Positions 1 to 9,900 of a stretch of DNA of 64,000 nucleotides are shown piece by piece. The notes beneath the pieces are model-generated. The model was not told where the DNA came from. It saw only the letters and a program-made list of their open reading frames with translations, and did no database searches. Source of the DNA: Agromyces sp. LHK192 (GTDB lineage Bacteria > Actinomycetota > Actinomycetes > Actinomycetales > Microbacteriaceae); assembly GCF_004006235.1 (NCBI RefSeq), contig NZ_CP034753.1, positions 3,100,001 to 3,164,000 of the forward strand. The letters are read 5' to 3'. Numbering within the stretch: the first letter of the stretch is position 1; each line of letters starts with the position of its first letter. The translations under genes were made by a program, and so were the position numbers.

Positions 1-1148
1 TAGATGTTGCCCGCGGTGACCGAGTCGACCGGGTTCTCCTTGTTGGCGTGCATCTGGAAGATCTTGCCGATGCGCTCCTTCTTGCCCTTGGTCGAGTTGA
101 TGACCTGGGCACCCGAGTCGAGACGACCCGAGTAGACGCGCACGTAGGTGAGGCGACCGAAGAACGGGTGCACCGCGACCTTGAACGCGAGCGCGGCGAA
201 GGGGTCGGTCGCGTCGGGGTGACGCTCGATGACCTCTTCCTCGTTGCGCGGGTTGCGGCCCTCGACGGCCGGCACGTCGAGCGGCGACGGCAGGAAGTCG
301 ATGACGGCGTCGAGCATCGGCTGGACGCCGCGGTTCTTGAACGCCGAACCGCACAGCACGGGGTAGATCTCCGAGTTGACGGTGAGCTTGCGGATCGCGC
401 CCTTGATCTCGTCGACCGTGAGCTCCTCGCCGCCGAAGAACTTCTCGAGCAGCGCGTCGTCGGTCTCGGCGACGGTCTCGAGGAGGACCTGGCGGTACTC
501 GTCGGCCTTGTCCTTCAGGTCGGCGGGGATCTCCTGGACCTCGTACTTGGCGCCCATGGTCACGTCGCCCTTGGCGTCGCCGGGCCACACGAGGGCGCGC
601 ATCTCGATGAGGTCGATGACGCCGACGAAGTCGTTCTCGGCACCGATCGGGAGCTGCAGCACGAGCGGCTTCGCGCCGAGGCGCGAGACGATCGTGTCGA
701 CGGTGAAGTAGAAGTCCGCACCGAGCTTGTCCATCTTGTTGACGAAGCAGATGCGCGGGACGTTGTACTTGTCGGCCTGGCGCCACACGGTCTCGGACTG
801 GGGCTCGACGCCCTCCTTGCCGTCGAACACGGCGACGGCGCCGTCGAGGACGCGCAGCGACCGCTCGACCTCGACCGTGAAGTCGACGTGGCCGGGGGTG
901 TCGATGATGTTGATCTGGTTCTTGTTCCAGAAGCAGGTCACGGCGGCAGACGTGATCGTGATGCCGCGCTCCTTCTCCTGCTCCATCCAGTCGGTCGTCG
1001 AGGCGCCGTCGTGGGTCTCGCCGATCTTGTGGTTCACGCCCGTGTAGAACAGGATGCGCTCGGTGGTGGTGGTCTTGCCGGCATCGATGTGGGCCATGAT
1101 GCCGATGTTGCGGACCTTGCTCAGGTCGGTGAGCACGTCTTGTGCCAC
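1..1148 (-). CDS. fusA: Elongation factor G, N-terminal part (runs off left edge)
   Basis: Ribosomal translocase GTPase that moves tRNAs and mRNA after peptide bond formation and helps recycle ribosomes in the cytosol. The visible 382 residues begin [20 protein letters not shown] and contain the G1 P-loop ([11 protein letters not shown] near residues 17-27), followed by the rest of the GTPase domain. The family is about 700 residues, so the C-terminal half lies beyond base 1. The GTG start at 1148 is chosen because a GGAGG ribosome-binding site sits about 6 nt upstream and the protein aligns with the family from there. It is third in the rpsL-rpsG-fusA operon, 90 nt after rpsG. No sign of truncation other than the window edge. 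Confidence 0.97.
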   Translation of the reverse strand, partial: MAQDVLTDLSKVRNIGIMAHIDAGKTTTTERILFYTGVNHKIGETHDGASTTDWMEQEKERGITITSAAVTCFWNKNQINIIDTPGHVDFTVEVERSLRVLDGAVAVFDGKEGVEPQSETVWRQADKYNVPRICFVNKMDKLGADFYFTVDTIVSRLGAKPLVLQLPIGAENDFVGVIDLIEMRALVWPGDAKGDVTMGAKYEVQEIPADLKDKADEYRQVLLETVAETDDALLEKFFGGEELTVDEIKGAIRKLTVNSEIYPVLCGSAFKNRGVQPMLDAVIDFLPSPLDVPAVEGRNPRNEEEVIERHPDATDPFAALAFKVAVHPFFGRLTYVRVYSGRLDSGAQVINSTKGKKERIGKIFQMHANKENPVDSVTAGNI

Positions 1149-1238
1149 GGGGTTCCTCCGGGATGGATCAGGAACGAACGATGGGGTTTGGGGGGCGGAT
1201 GCCTCGCGCGGATCGCGCCCGAGGCATCCGCCGGCCGA

Positions 1239-1709
1239 CTACCAGCGGTAGTGGGCGAATGCGCGGTTCGACTCGGCCATCTTGTGGGTGTCTTCGCGGC
1301 GCTTGACCGCGGCACCCAGGCCGTTCGAGGCGTCGAGGATCTCGTTGGTGAGACGCTCGGTCATGGTCTTCTCGCGGCGGGCCTTGGCGTAGCTGGTGAG
1401 CCAGCGCAGCGCCAGGGTGTTCGCACGGTGCGGCTTGACCTCGACGGGGACCTGGTAGGTCGAGCCGCCGACGCGGCGCGACCGGACCTCGAGGGTCGGG
1501 CGCACGTTGTCGAGGGCCTTCTTCAGGACCGCGACGGCGTCCTGGCCGGACTTGTTCGCCACGTTCTCGAGCGCCTCGTACACGATGCGCTGGGCGAGGT
1601 CCTTCTTGCCGTCGATGAGGATCTTGTTGACGAGCTGGCTGACGACCGGCGAACCGTAGACCGGGTCGGCGACGACGGGGCGCTTCGGAGCGGGACCCTT
1701 GCGAGGCAT
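1239..1709 (-). CDS. rpsG: 30S ribosomal protein S7
   Basis: Primary 16S rRNA-binding protein that nucleates assembly of the 30S head and contacts mRNA and tRNA at the exit site. The 156 residues match the usual length, opening [20 protein letters not shown] and ending in the typical ...AFAHYRW tail. Its ATG shares one base with the TAA stop of rpsL (TAATG), so the two are almost certainly translationally coupled. In E. coli S7 is the autogenous repressor of this operon; whether that holds here cannot be seen from sequence. Confidence 0.98.
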   Translation of the reverse strand: MPRKGPAPKRPVVADPVYGSPVVSQLVNKILIDGKKDLAQRIVYEALENVANKSGQDAVAVLKKALDNVRPTLEVRSRRVGGSTYQVPVEVKPHRANTLALRWLTSYAKARREKTMTERLTNEILDASNGLGAAVKRREDTHKMAESNRAFAHYRW

Positions 1710-2083
1710 TACTTCTTCTCCATCTTCGCGCCGTAGCGGCTACGAGCCTGCTTGCGGTTCTTCACGGCCTGCGTGTCGAGCGCACCGCGGATGATCTTGT
1801 AGCGCACACCGGGGAGGTCCTTCACACGACCGCCGCGGACGAGCACCATCGAGTGCTCCTGCAGGTTGTGGCCCTCACCGGGGATGTAGGCGGTGACCTC
1901 GGTGCCGTTGGAGAGCTTCACACGGGCGACCTTGCGGAGCGCGGAGTTCGGCTTCTTCGGGGTGGTGGTGTACACACGCGTGCACACGCCGCGCTGCTGG
2001 GGGTTGGCCTTCAGGGCGGGCGCCTTGGTCTTGGTGACCTTGGGCGAGCGACCCTTGCGGACCAACTGCTGAATGGTTGGCAC
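1709..2083 (-). CDS. rpsL: 30S ribosomal protein S12
   Basis: Decoding-centre protein of the small subunit that monitors codon-anticodon pairing. From the GTG at 2083 the product is 124 residues ([20 protein letters not shown]...), exactly the family length. A longer in-frame extension back to 2284 has no family support and crosses the promoter region. An AAGGAG ribosome-binding site precedes the GTG. The lysine positions linked to streptomycin resistance (TTPKKPNS and GRVKDLPGV contexts) are wild type, so no resistance substitution is seen. First gene of the str operon. Confidence 0.98.
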   Translation of the reverse strand: MPTIQQLVRKGRSPKVTKTKAPALKANPQQRGVCTRVYTTTPKKPNSALRKVARVKLSNGTEVTAYIPGEGHNLQEHSMVLVRGGRVKDLPGVRYKIIRGALDTQAVKNRKQARSRYGAKMEKK

Positions 2084-2283
2084 TGCTTCTCCTTGTTGGT
2101 GCTGCACGGTGACAGCGTTGATGGGTTTCACATCACGACCCACCGGATCCGCGGAACCGCGGACCCTGTTGGATGGTGGGTATGCCGTGGGGGCTGAGAG
2201 CCCTATGGTGCGTGCGAGCGTTCCAGCTTCGGCTCGGCGAACCGGGCGCGAAGCGGGCGCGCGTCGACGCGCACACCCGATCA
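2084..2283 (-). promoter_or_regulatory. Untranslated leader of the str operon
   Basis: Roughly 190 nt between the mapped promoter and the rpsL start hold no credible gene. They contain short inverted repeats: TCCGCGGAACCGCGGA at 2148-2163, flanked by CCCACC/GGTGGG arms near 2138 and 2174, and GGGCTGAGAGCCC near 2192. A long structured leader in front of ribosomal genes suggests translational autoregulation or attenuation. That is inference from structure only. Confidence 0.45.
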
Positions 2284-2312
2284 ATGGTAATGCCGCGTAA
2301 CGTCGCGGTCAA
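2284..2312 (-). promoter_or_regulatory. Promoter of rpsL-rpsG-fusA
   Basis: On the minus strand a -35 box TTGACC (2312-2307) is separated by exactly 17 nt from a -10 box TACCAT (2289-2284). This is close to the housekeeping sigma consensus of actinobacteria. The predicted start of transcription lies near 2277, about 195 nt before the rpsL GTG. Confidence 0.8.
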
Positions 2313-2386
2313 ATGGCGATGGCCGTCGCGCACCCGTGTTCGCCGTCGGCGTGCCTTGCGCGGGGGTCATCGACCGCCGCCGCCGC

Positions 2387-3034
2387 TCACCCCGGCCAAC
2401 CGGGCGCGTCGAGCTCCCGATCGAGATCGGCGAGCAGGTCGGCGACCTGGGGCTCGACGAGGCGTTCGACCGCGTTGCCGATGCGGCGGCGGTGCTGCGC
2501 GAGTTCGATGCAGATGCGGCGGCCCAACTGCTTCGCGAACTCGTCGGCGAGCCGCACCTCCTCGCGCAGCGCCTCCTTCTCCTCGGGGGTGAAGGGACGC
2601 GGCGCGGGTTCGGCCGCCGCTGCGGCCGCATCGGCCTCGAGCCCCGAGAGGGTGAAGAGGAACGGCTGGTCGGGCACGGGCTCCGGGTCGAGGTCGAGGC
2701 CGCGGAACTCGGGGTCGAGCCCCTCCCCCGCCCGGTACCCGCGACGGGCCTTGCGCTCCTCCGCGAGCCGGATCTCGCGGTGCAGCATCGGCAGGTTGCG
2801 GGCCGTGTAGTCGTCGACGGCCGTGTCGATGATGCCCTTCATGCGCATCGAGAACGCGTGCTGCACCGGGTGGGGCACGTCGACGTCGAGGCCGGCCGCG
2901 GCGAGGATGGGCGATCCGAAGCACTTCTGGCAGAGGCGCACGCGCCCTCGGTGCGTGCCGGGCCGCCACCGCGGCAGCCACTGCAGCCAGCGGTCGACCT
3001 CGTGGCTCACGCGCGCCTCGATCGAGCCCTCCAC
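2387..3034 (-). CDS. Conserved hypothetical protein with a Cys-x-x-Cys motif
   Basis: 215 residues, soluble, charged, no signal peptide or membrane segment. A CQKCFG motif near residue 35 is the only strong local signature and could be half of a metal site. The remainder is Arg/Glu-rich and probably helical, including a run of acidic and basic residues near 140-190. I do not recognise a function. The GTG start at 3034 is supported by TATCGT lying 8 nt upstream (leaderless pattern). It lies directly upstream of, and in the same direction as, the str operon but ends before that promoter, so it is probably a separate unit. Confidence 0.75.
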   Translation of the reverse strand: MEGSIEARVSHEVDRWLQWLPRWRPGTHRGRVRLCQKCFGSPILAAAGLDVDVPHPVQHAFSMRMKGIIDTAVDDYTARNLPMLHREIRLAEERKARRGYRAGEGLDPEFRGLDLDPEPVPDQPFLFTLSGLEADAAAAAAEPAPRPFTPEEKEALREEVRLADEFAKQLGRRICIELAQHRRRIGNAVERLVEPQVADLLADLDRELDAPGWPG

Positions 3035-3107
3035 GAGGAGACACGATACTGCGGAGGATGCCTCATCCGGGGCATCCGGGGTCGATCGGCACGGCGGAGC
3101 CGCGTCG

Positions 3108-3587
3108 TCACCCGTCGTCGTCGCGCTCCCACGGCCAGCGCGGGCGGGCCATGCCGCCCGACCGGCCGCGCGCGACCAGCACTGCCGTGACCGCCACGAT
3201 CGCCGCGGCCGCCGGCACCAGGAGCCCGAACCAGCCGACCCCGAACCCCAGCCCGAAGAGGACGCTCGCGAGCACCGCTCCCGTCGTCGTGAGCAGGTGA
3301 CCGATCGTCGCGACGACGACGAGCGTCAGCCAACTGAGCGCGGCAGCGAGCACCACGGTGAGCGCCATCCGCTCGGGGTGCGCGAGCCGGACGCCCAACG
3401 TCAGGAGCACGGCGAGCACGGATGCCCCGACCGCGACCGGTGCCAGGAGCACGCCGACCTCGGGCTCGGCGACCACGTCGACGTCGGCGAGGAGGCTCAC
3501 GAACCCGAACGCGCACACCACCACCGCGAGATCGAGCGCGGCGGCGAACCCGGCGACGACCCACGCGTTGCGGCGCGTCTCGTCCAT
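3108..3587 (-). CDS. DUF6121-like four-helix membrane protein
   Basis: 159 residues opening MDETRRNAWVVAGFAAALDL. Four hydrophobic segments (about 8-33, 47-66, 74-98 and 104-140) are followed by a short charged cytoplasmic tail ending WPWERDDDG. Length, opening and layout match my memory of the DUF6121 family of Microbacteriaceae, whose function is unknown. The ATG at 3587 has TAGTCT 6 nt upstream, a leaderless promoter. It is divergent from the gene at 3663, with 75 bp between start codons holding both promoters. Confidence 0.75.
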   Translation of the reverse strand: MDETRRNAWVVAGFAAALDLAVVVCAFGFVSLLADVDVVAEPEVGVLLAPVAVGASVLAVLLTLGVRLAHPERMALTVVLAAALSWLTLVVVATIGHLLTTTGAVLASVLFGLGFGVGWFGLLVPAAAAIVAVTAVLVARGRSGGMARPRWPWERDDDG

Positions 3588-3662
3588 GCGTCGAGACTAC
3601 GCCCGTCTCCCCCGGCGCTGCGCCGGCCCCGACCCGCCCCGCCGAGTCGTTACAGTCGAGGC

Positions 3663-4406
3663 ATGACGGACGCCCCATCCCCCGCGCCGGCCGGGTATCA
3701 GGCGCTCGTCGACCGCGACCGTGTGGACTCGGGCCGCCGCTGGAACCGGGCGCTCATCGTCGCCGGATGCCTCGTCGCGCTGCTCGCGGCACTCGGCGTC
3801 GTCGCGCTGGTCGGCGTCGGATTCGGCTCGTGGTTCACGGTCGGCCTCGTCGCCCTCCTCGGCGTGATGGGCCTCGGACTCGCCGTCACGAGCGTCAAGC
3901 GCGGCCGGATGCTCCGCCTCATCGCCGGCGACGGACCCGTCGCGCTCGCGATCACCGACCGCGGCGTGGCGCTCGCGGACGCCCCGGAGATCCCGTGGAG
4001 CGATCTCGTGCTGGTCGGCGTGCTCGACGATCGCCGGCGCACCGGTCGGTTGCGGACCGTGCCGGTGCTCGGCTGGTTCGGCTCGGCGGTGATGAAGGCG
4101 GGAAGCGGTGCCATCCTCTGCGAACTCGGCGTGCTCGACGGCGAGGCCTACCGCGCGGCGTTCGCGGATCGGCGGCTCGCGAAGCGCGTCGGTCTGTACG
4201 GGCGCTGGCCCGACGGCCGCAGGCGTGGGCTGCTGCCGCTCCTGCTCGACCCGGTGATGTCGGCCGACGACGTCCAGGCGGTCGTGCGGTCGCTGTCGGT
4301 GCAGGCGACGTCCCGTGGCATCCCGAACTCCCTGCACGAGAGCGCGTTCGCGTTCGTGAAATGGAAGGGCCCGCTGCTCGATCCGGGTTGGCCCGTCGGG
4401 GGCTGA
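3663..4406 (+). CDS. Two-helix membrane protein with PH-like cytoplasmic domain
   Basis: 247 residues. Two hydrophobic helices (about 29-52 and 58-78) are followed by a soluble domain with beta-rich segments such as GPVALAITDRGVALAD and a conserved PW pair (EIPWSDLVLVGVLDD). The layout resembles the 229-residue protein at 14335-15024 in the T7SS locus (two helices, then a beta segment with VPWSSI), so the two may be distant relatives. Start: TACAGT lies 6 nt before the ATG, a leaderless promoter. Function unknown; its place next to the TNT-like gene suggests a link to the toxin locus, as inference only. Confidence 0.72.
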   Translation: MTDAPSPAPAGYQALVDRDRVDSGRRWNRALIVAGCLVALLAALGVVALVGVGFGSWFTVGLVALLGVMGLGLAVTSVKRGRMLRLIAGDGPVALAITDRGVALADAPEIPWSDLVLVGVLDDRRRTGRLRTVPVLGWFGSAVMKAGSGAILCELGVLDGEAYRAAFADRRLAKRVGLYGRWPDGRRRGLLPLLLDPVMSADDVQAVVRSLSVQATSRGIPNSLHESAFAFVKWKGPLLDPGWPVGG

Positions 4407-4482
4407 GCGTCCGGCCCGCATGGGTACCGCTCCCCATCGGCGGCCCGACGGATGCGCACGCCGACGGGCTATCGTTGAGCGC

Positions 4483-5121
4483 ATGTTCGACGACCTCAGG
4501 AGTGCGCTGTCGGAGCTCGGCTTCGGCCCGCGTGACGTGCTGTTGCCCGGCGACGACCTCGAGCCGCTCCAGGGCGCGTTGGCCTTGCGCGCTGCCGGCG
4601 GTGCCTTCGAGCTGGTCACGATCGACTACGGCTCCGCGACGGTGCTCCGCCGGTGGGACGACCTGACCCAGGCGTCCGCGGGCGTGCTCGAGTACGTCGA
4701 TCGGCCGCTGCCCGCGCCCGAGCGACCGAACGAAGCGGCGTACGCCGCCGTATCCGCCGCGGCCTCAGGGCACTACGACGACCTCCACCGCCGGCTCGCC
4801 GGGGGCGGATCGCTGCTGATCGAACTGCCCCCCGGCCTGGCGCTCGACCGCATCGGGGCGTTCGACGGGGTCCAGCTCTTCCCGGCCGGCACCTCCGTCG
4901 AGCAGCGCGCGCTCCCGCCGACGGCCCTGACCGACGGAGCCGCGCTCCATCGCTTCATCACGGCGGGCGACGTACTGGTTCGCGCCGAGGTGGTGCGGCC
5001 GTGGTTCGGCCACCCGGGCGGCGGTCTGCGGTTCACCCTCGCCGACGACTTCACGGGGATCCGCGATCTCGTCCTCGCCGACCGGCTCCGCCGAGTGGAG
5101 TTGCAGCCCGTCTCGGTCTGA
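4483..5121 (+). CDS. Stand-alone TNT-fold protein, probably catalytically degenerate
   Basis: 212 residues. The C-terminal half carries the TNT (tuberculosis necrotizing toxin) signature: LDRIG (121-125), then QRALPP (141-146), then PWFGHPGGG (173-181). It parallels the TNT domain of the large toxin at 6979-11943 (LDRMG...MRALPP...FGRDGGGMQ). The Gln expected after GGG-x is Arg183 here, so NAD+ hydrolysis is doubtful. The N-terminal ~75 residues resemble the extra domain of other stand-alone actinobacterial TNT proteins (from memory). No signal peptide or WXG domain. TATCGT lies 7 nt before the ATG (leaderless). It converges on the candidate immunity gene 5166-5720. It may be a decoy, regulator or former toxin. 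Confidence 0.72.
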   Translation: MFDDLRSALSELGFGPRDVLLPGDDLEPLQGALALRAAGGAFELVTIDYGSATVLRRWDDLTQASAGVLEYVDRPLPAPERPNEAAYAAVSAAASGHYDDLHRRLAGGGSLLIELPPGLALDRIGAFDGVQLFPAGTSVEQRALPPTALTDGAALHRFITAGDVLVRAEVVRPWFGHPGGGLRFTLADDFTGIRDLVLADRLRRVELQPVSV

Positions 5122-5165
5122 CCTCGTACCCACCTGTACGGCTGCAACCGATTCGAGCTACAGAT

Positions 5166-5720
5166 TCACGCAACCGTGAACAGCGGGCGTCCCGACGGGT
5201 CCGAGAGCGATTCGATCAACTCCGACTCGGTCGCGAGCACGTACCGCGAGAGCCGAATCGCCGCGCCGTGGCCGTCGGGCTGGGCGGGGAACGTCGCGGA
5301 TGCCGCTCCACCATCGCTCGCCGTCCACCGCAACTCCACCCGAGCGGGCAGATCGTCGCCGGCCGGATGCTCCGCGAGCTCGAATCCGTCAGCGAGCGAC
5401 GCTGAACCCGCCGGACCCGCCACCCGCCGCTGACCGCGCCGTGCTCGCACATTCACCGCGATGCGAACGACGAGGGCCTTGCGCACCGTTGCGAGTTCGG
5501 AGCTGCTCAGTACGAGCCGCTTCGGGCCGCTCCGCTCCTGTCGGAGAAGGTCGTACTCGCCGTCACGCGCGACGATCTCGAACCGCACCTCCATGTCGCC
5601 CAGGCAGAGGAGCGCACCTGCGACGGGGAACGGGGCGATCCGACCGGATGCTGCGAAGGCGAGCAGCGCCGCATCCCGGTCGTCTGCGCTGCCGATCGAT
5701 CCGGGCTCATTCGTGGTCAC
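5166..5720 (-). CDS. Candidate immunity protein (Imm61/IFT-like)
   Basis: 184 residues, soluble, no signal peptide. The stretch MEVRFEIVARDGEYDLLRQE followed by LVLSSSELATVRKALVVRIA has the strand-strand-helix pattern I associate with Imm61-type proteins, the family containing the M. tuberculosis TNT antidote (IFT). The match is by eye and weak. The GTG at 5720 is preceded at 6 nt by TACCAT, so it has its own leaderless promoter although it follows the 410-residue gene by 33 nt. An independent promoter would let it be made without the toxin, as expected of an antidote. Alternative: unrelated hypothetical. Confidence 0.6.
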   Translation of the reverse strand: MTTNEPGSIGSADDRDAALLAFAASGRIAPFPVAGALLCLGDMEVRFEIVARDGEYDLLRQERSGPKRLVLSSSELATVRKALVVRIAVNVRARRGQRRVAGPAGSASLADGFELAEHPAGDDLPARVELRWTASDGGAASATFPAQPDGHGAAIRLSRYVLATESELIESLSDPSGRPLFTVA

Positions 5721-5753
5721 GCGTCGATGGTATCGATCGCGGTGCCTGCCCCC

Positions 5754-6986
5754 TCAGCGTGCCCGGGCTGCGGGAGCATCCAACAGTTCGGCCCACTCGC
5801 CCCATTCGGGCATCGGGCGCACCCGATCCGCTGCATCGATCGGATCCATCTCGGCGATGTCCTCCGTCGCCGATCCTGCAGAGGTCAACGTCAGCCGGCG
5901 CGCTCCATCGGCGTCGATGTCGGTCCGCGCAACGAACACCGGGGCATCGCCGGCGCGCGCCGACTCCTCGAAGTCCTGGATCGCGACTGCGTCGAGCACG
6001 ACGACCTCGCCGGATGCCCGCCACCACATGATCAGATCCGCGAGTCCTCGTGCGGACTGTCGGATCACTTCGAACACCCGCTCCGTCCCGCGGGAGACGA
6101 CCACGAGAACACGCGGCACCCCGTCGTCGAGCGGGCCGACCAACGTCAGCTCCGCATCGGGGTCCGCCATCGCAACCCGCGCCTCGGCCTCGGTCAGCCA
6201 CGAGGAGCCCGCCGCGACATCCTGACGCACCGGATCGAACGCACCGCAGAACCGGAATCCGCCGGAACCCGCCGCAGGCCATGCGTCGAGGTCCGCGATG
6301 AGCGGCGATGCATCCTCCGACGTCCGCGCGTCTTCGGCGGCCGACGCCGAATCCGTGGCCGACTCGCGCGATCCCGACTCGTGACCGGCGACCGCCCCGG
6401 ATGCGTCGGGCATTCGCGCAAGGACCTCGTCGATCTCCGCCGCTGAGGTGGCGCCATCCGCGAACACCGTCAGATCGAGCAGTCCCTGCCACTCTCCCCA
6501 GGCCGGTTGGGATCGGAACAGGCGCTCGCGGTCCAGACCGGGAAGGCTCGACAACTGCTGCTCCGGCAGGCCGGTCCGCCCCTGGGAACGCACGAACCGC
6601 CTGAGGGCGCCGGAACCGGACGGGTCGATCACCAACGTCGTCGTGATCGACGGCTGGTCGAATTCATCAGGCGCATCCGGGTACACGTCGACGACGACCG
6701 TGTCCAAGAACAACCCGTCGGCCGTTCCGCCCCACCAGAGTTCGAGATCGCAGAACGCGGGGGCCAGGAACCGCCGCACCGTGTACGACGGAACCGGTCC
6801 GCACGTCACCACGATGGCGAACGGCACGAACCCCGACGGGTCGGCGGGGGCCACCACCGTGAGCTCGGCACCGATCGTCTGGAAGCGCCGCAGTGCCTCC
6901 GCCTCCTCGATCCACGTCCACTCGGGATCGCTCGGCGGTTGCTGCACCGTCTCGCTGAACCGACCGCAATATCGGAACTCACCCAC
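5754..6986 (-). CDS. Candidate immunity protein, internal tandem duplication
   Basis: 410 residues made of two homologous halves joined by an acidic Ser/Ala-rich linker (about 180-250). Half one opens FRYCGRF and closes WGEWQGLLD; half two opens FRFCGAF and closes WGEWAELLD. Between them both share Glu-Ala-rich and WW motifs (LELWWGG and LIMWWRA). Its GTG start overlaps the toxin stop by 8 nt, so it is translated with the toxin. That position, directly behind the toxin C-terminus, is standard for polymorphic-toxin immunity genes. No signal peptide, so it should act in the producer's cytoplasm. Which of the three toxin domains it blocks is not known; the last domain is the default guess. Confidence 0.7.
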   Translation of the reverse strand: MGEFRYCGRFSETVQQPPSDPEWTWIEEAEALRRFQTIGAELTVVAPADPSGFVPFAIVVTCGPVPSYTVRRFLAPAFCDLELWWGGTADGLFLDTVVVDVYPDAPDEFDQPSITTTLVIDPSGSGALRRFVRSQGRTGLPEQQLSSLPGLDRERLFRSQPAWGEWQGLLDLTVFADGATSAAEIDEVLARMPDASGAVAGHESGSRESATDSASAAEDARTSEDASPLIADLDAWPAAGSGGFRFCGAFDPVRQDVAAGSSWLTEAEARVAMADPDAELTLVGPLDDGVPRVLVVVSRGTERVFEVIRQSARGLADLIMWWRASGEVVVLDAVAIQDFEESARAGDAPVFVARTDIDADGARRLTLTSAGSATEDIAEMDPIDAADRVRPMPEWGEWAELLDAPAARAR

Positions 6987-9900
6987 CGACAGCGCCTCCA
7001 GCTTCGATCACGTGTGTGGTGCGCGTGCCGTCTGCGTGGATCGCGACCACCTTCGCGCCGTCGGCCGACGCCCTCCATACCGTACCTCGGATATCACGCA
7101 CCGTGACCCCGAGCACGGCCGCACGCTGGAGGACAGCCACCCGAGGCGGTCGGTTCTGTACGGGGACTTCCAAGACCAGCTTGCCCTGCAGCGGACGTCC
7201 GATCACGGAGTCCGGGTTCACGCCCGCGGCGGTGAGATCGCGGCGGTTCGTCGGGGTGTCCGCGACGACGACCGCTCGCTGGCCCGGGCCGTAGAACTTC
7301 ACGTGGTCGGCGAGGATCTTCTTGCCTGTCGCCTCCGTGACCTCGGCCAACTGCGTCTCCTTGCGGGACACGATCTCCGCCGGAGCGAGATCGACCGAGT
7401 CGACGCGGCTGTACGACTTCTGCTTGGGCGCGGCGTGACCGCCGTCCGGAACATCCGAGTCCGGCTTCGTCACGTGCAGCTCGTTCACGTCGTACCGGTG
7501 ATGCTGCTGGAGGTTGAAGATCTCTCCCTCGAAGAACCGGATGACGTGCGGCTCGTAGACCGGATCGCCGTGCTCGTCCACCTTCGCGATGAGCCTGCGG
7601 TAGGCCCTGATCCGCTTCCGCGTCTCATCGGAGATCGGGTTCCCGTCGGCGTCGGCCAGATCGGCGGGATCCGTGGCCGCCGTGGCCGGGACTGCGCCGT
7701 CCGCGGAACCGTCGGTGGTCGTATCCGCATCGGTCGAGCTGTCCGCCTCGAGCGCGAGGTCGGCCAGGAGGCGCAGCGCCTCAGGGCTGTCTTCTGCTGA
7801 TGCCTCGTCGGGGTCGGATTCGGGCGACCGAGCCTCCCCCGTCGGCGCTGGCGAGCCCCGACGAGCCGGCTCCACTGCACCATCGGCAGCATCGGACCGA
7901 GCTCCCGTTCGAGTCGACCCGTCGGCGGGTGAGGCGGTCGTGTAGGTGCCGGCAGCGCCGTCGACCTCGGTCCGCGCGACGACTCCGCGATCGATGAGTT
8001 CGTCGACCGTCATCGGCTCGCCGCGGCCGTCGAGGATGCGCACCTGCATGCCGCCGCCGTCGCGACCGAACGCCGGCGCGATCTCGGAGACCTCGATCCG
8101 CATGTTCGCCGGGAGGTGACCGGTGAGCCGGTAGACCGAGTACGGGTCGCTGAGGTTGCTCGGCGGCAGCGCGCGCATCTCGAACGGGGTGTCGGGGAAC
8201 GACAGGAACGAACCCCACGGTCCGCCCATGCGGTCGAGCTCGTCACCGTAGTCGCGGATGAACGCGTCGACGTCGTGGTACTCGACGAACGAGCCCAGCG
8301 TGCCGCCGTCGTTGCCCGGGTAGACGGCCCAGCCCGAGGCATCCGTGTAGCGCGCCTCCCACTCGGCGCGGGTGAACGGCGTGCCGTCGGTGTCGCGACC
8401 GTACGGCGCCTCCGGGTCGGTGATCAGGTCGGCGATCGCGTCGGGCACGGTGCCCGGGTGTGCGAACGGGTCGGCCAGCGCGCCGCTCTCGCCGGGGGCG
8501 CGGACGTCGCCGTAGTTCGGGTCGATCGGGTTGTGCGAGATCCGGTCGGGCACTCGCTGCCAACCGGGGCCCGACGTCGCGTCGGACAGCACGGGGTCGC
8601 CCATCTCGGGGGTCCACGGCGTGCCGGGGCGAGCCCCCGGAACGTCGCCACGGGCGTCTGACGTGGGCGCACCGTTCTTCGGGGCGGACCCGTCGGCCTC
8701 GGTTCCCGGTGTGCTGCTCGTCGGCGAAGCCTCGGTCGCCGGCGTCGCCGGCGCATTCGTGGCGGGCGCGGTCGCGGCCGGCGCAGCGGCATCCGGAGTC
8801 GCCGGATCCGGGGCGACGTGATCGGGGTGGATCGAGGCGTCCCAGGTCGTCGCGTTCGGCTCGTTCGGCGGGAACAGCGACATCGTGCCGTCCTGCGCAT
8901 CGAGCGTCCATACGGTCGTGCCGTCGAAGTACGCGTTGAACCAGTGCCCCGACCCGACCGAACGGTCGATGCCGACCACGCAGTGCGAACCCGGCCCCTG
9001 GGCGACCAGCGAGTCGATGATCTGCTGCGGCGTCATCTCCGTCTGCGGGAGCCCGGTGCGGGCCTCCATCTCGGGGATCTCGAGCGTTCCGATGCCGGCC
9101 TCGCTGACCGGCTTGCCGTTCAGCACGTCGTTCAGGATCGACGACGTGTTGCCGCAGTTGTTGTTGAACTCGCTCTTCGGGTTCGTCGGGTCGAAGTTCG
9201 GGTTGATCTGCTTGAGCGCGTCGAGGATCTCCTTCAGCGTCAGCTTCGTCGGAGGGTTCGACGGTGCGGTCTCGGACGCATTCGCGTCGGATGCCCCGGA
9301 ATCGGGGGTCGTCGAGGAGCCGTCCCCGGTCGGACCGTCGCCGGGGGTCGAACCATCACCCGGAGCCGAGCCGTCACCGCCGGTCGGAGTTCCGACGCCA
9401 TGGATGTCCGACGGTGCGTTCGTCGAGGCACCCGGCTTCGCGGTCGGCGCCTGGGTCGACGGCACACCGAGTGTCGGGCGCTTCAGCGCCAGCGCGCCGG
9501 CTGCCACCGCCGCGGCTCCGCCCGATGCTGCGGTCGCGACGGCGGCTTCGGCCGCATCGGCCGCGTCGGCGTCGGATGCCTCGGCGTCGGATGCCTCGGC
9601 GTCGGATGCCTCGGCGTCGGTCGACTCCGTCTGCGCCGGGTCGGCGTCGTTCGCGTCGGCCGCCGAGCCGTCGGACGAGGCAGGAGCATCCAGGTCGACC
9701 GGATCGGCCGCGCCGACCGCGTTCGCCGAATTCGCAGCGGCCGTCGCGACTCCTGCGACCGGCGTCGAGCCGTCGCCGGCCGTTGCGTCAGTGGCGGGGC
9801 CGTCGACGGCGGGAGCGTCCACCGCCGGAGCGTCCGCGCTGGGAGCATCCGCGGTCGGGGCATCCACCGCGGGAGCATCCACGTTCGGAGCGTCCACAGC

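Noticed and set aside
1709..2284. 191-residue extended reading of S12
   Set aside because: The extension crosses the leader and the -10 box; the 124-residue form matches family length and has a ribosome-binding site.
2387..3034. Annotation of this protein as an ABC transporter binding protein (a label I have seen on similar genes)
   Set aside because: No signal peptide, lipobox or binding-protein fold is visible.
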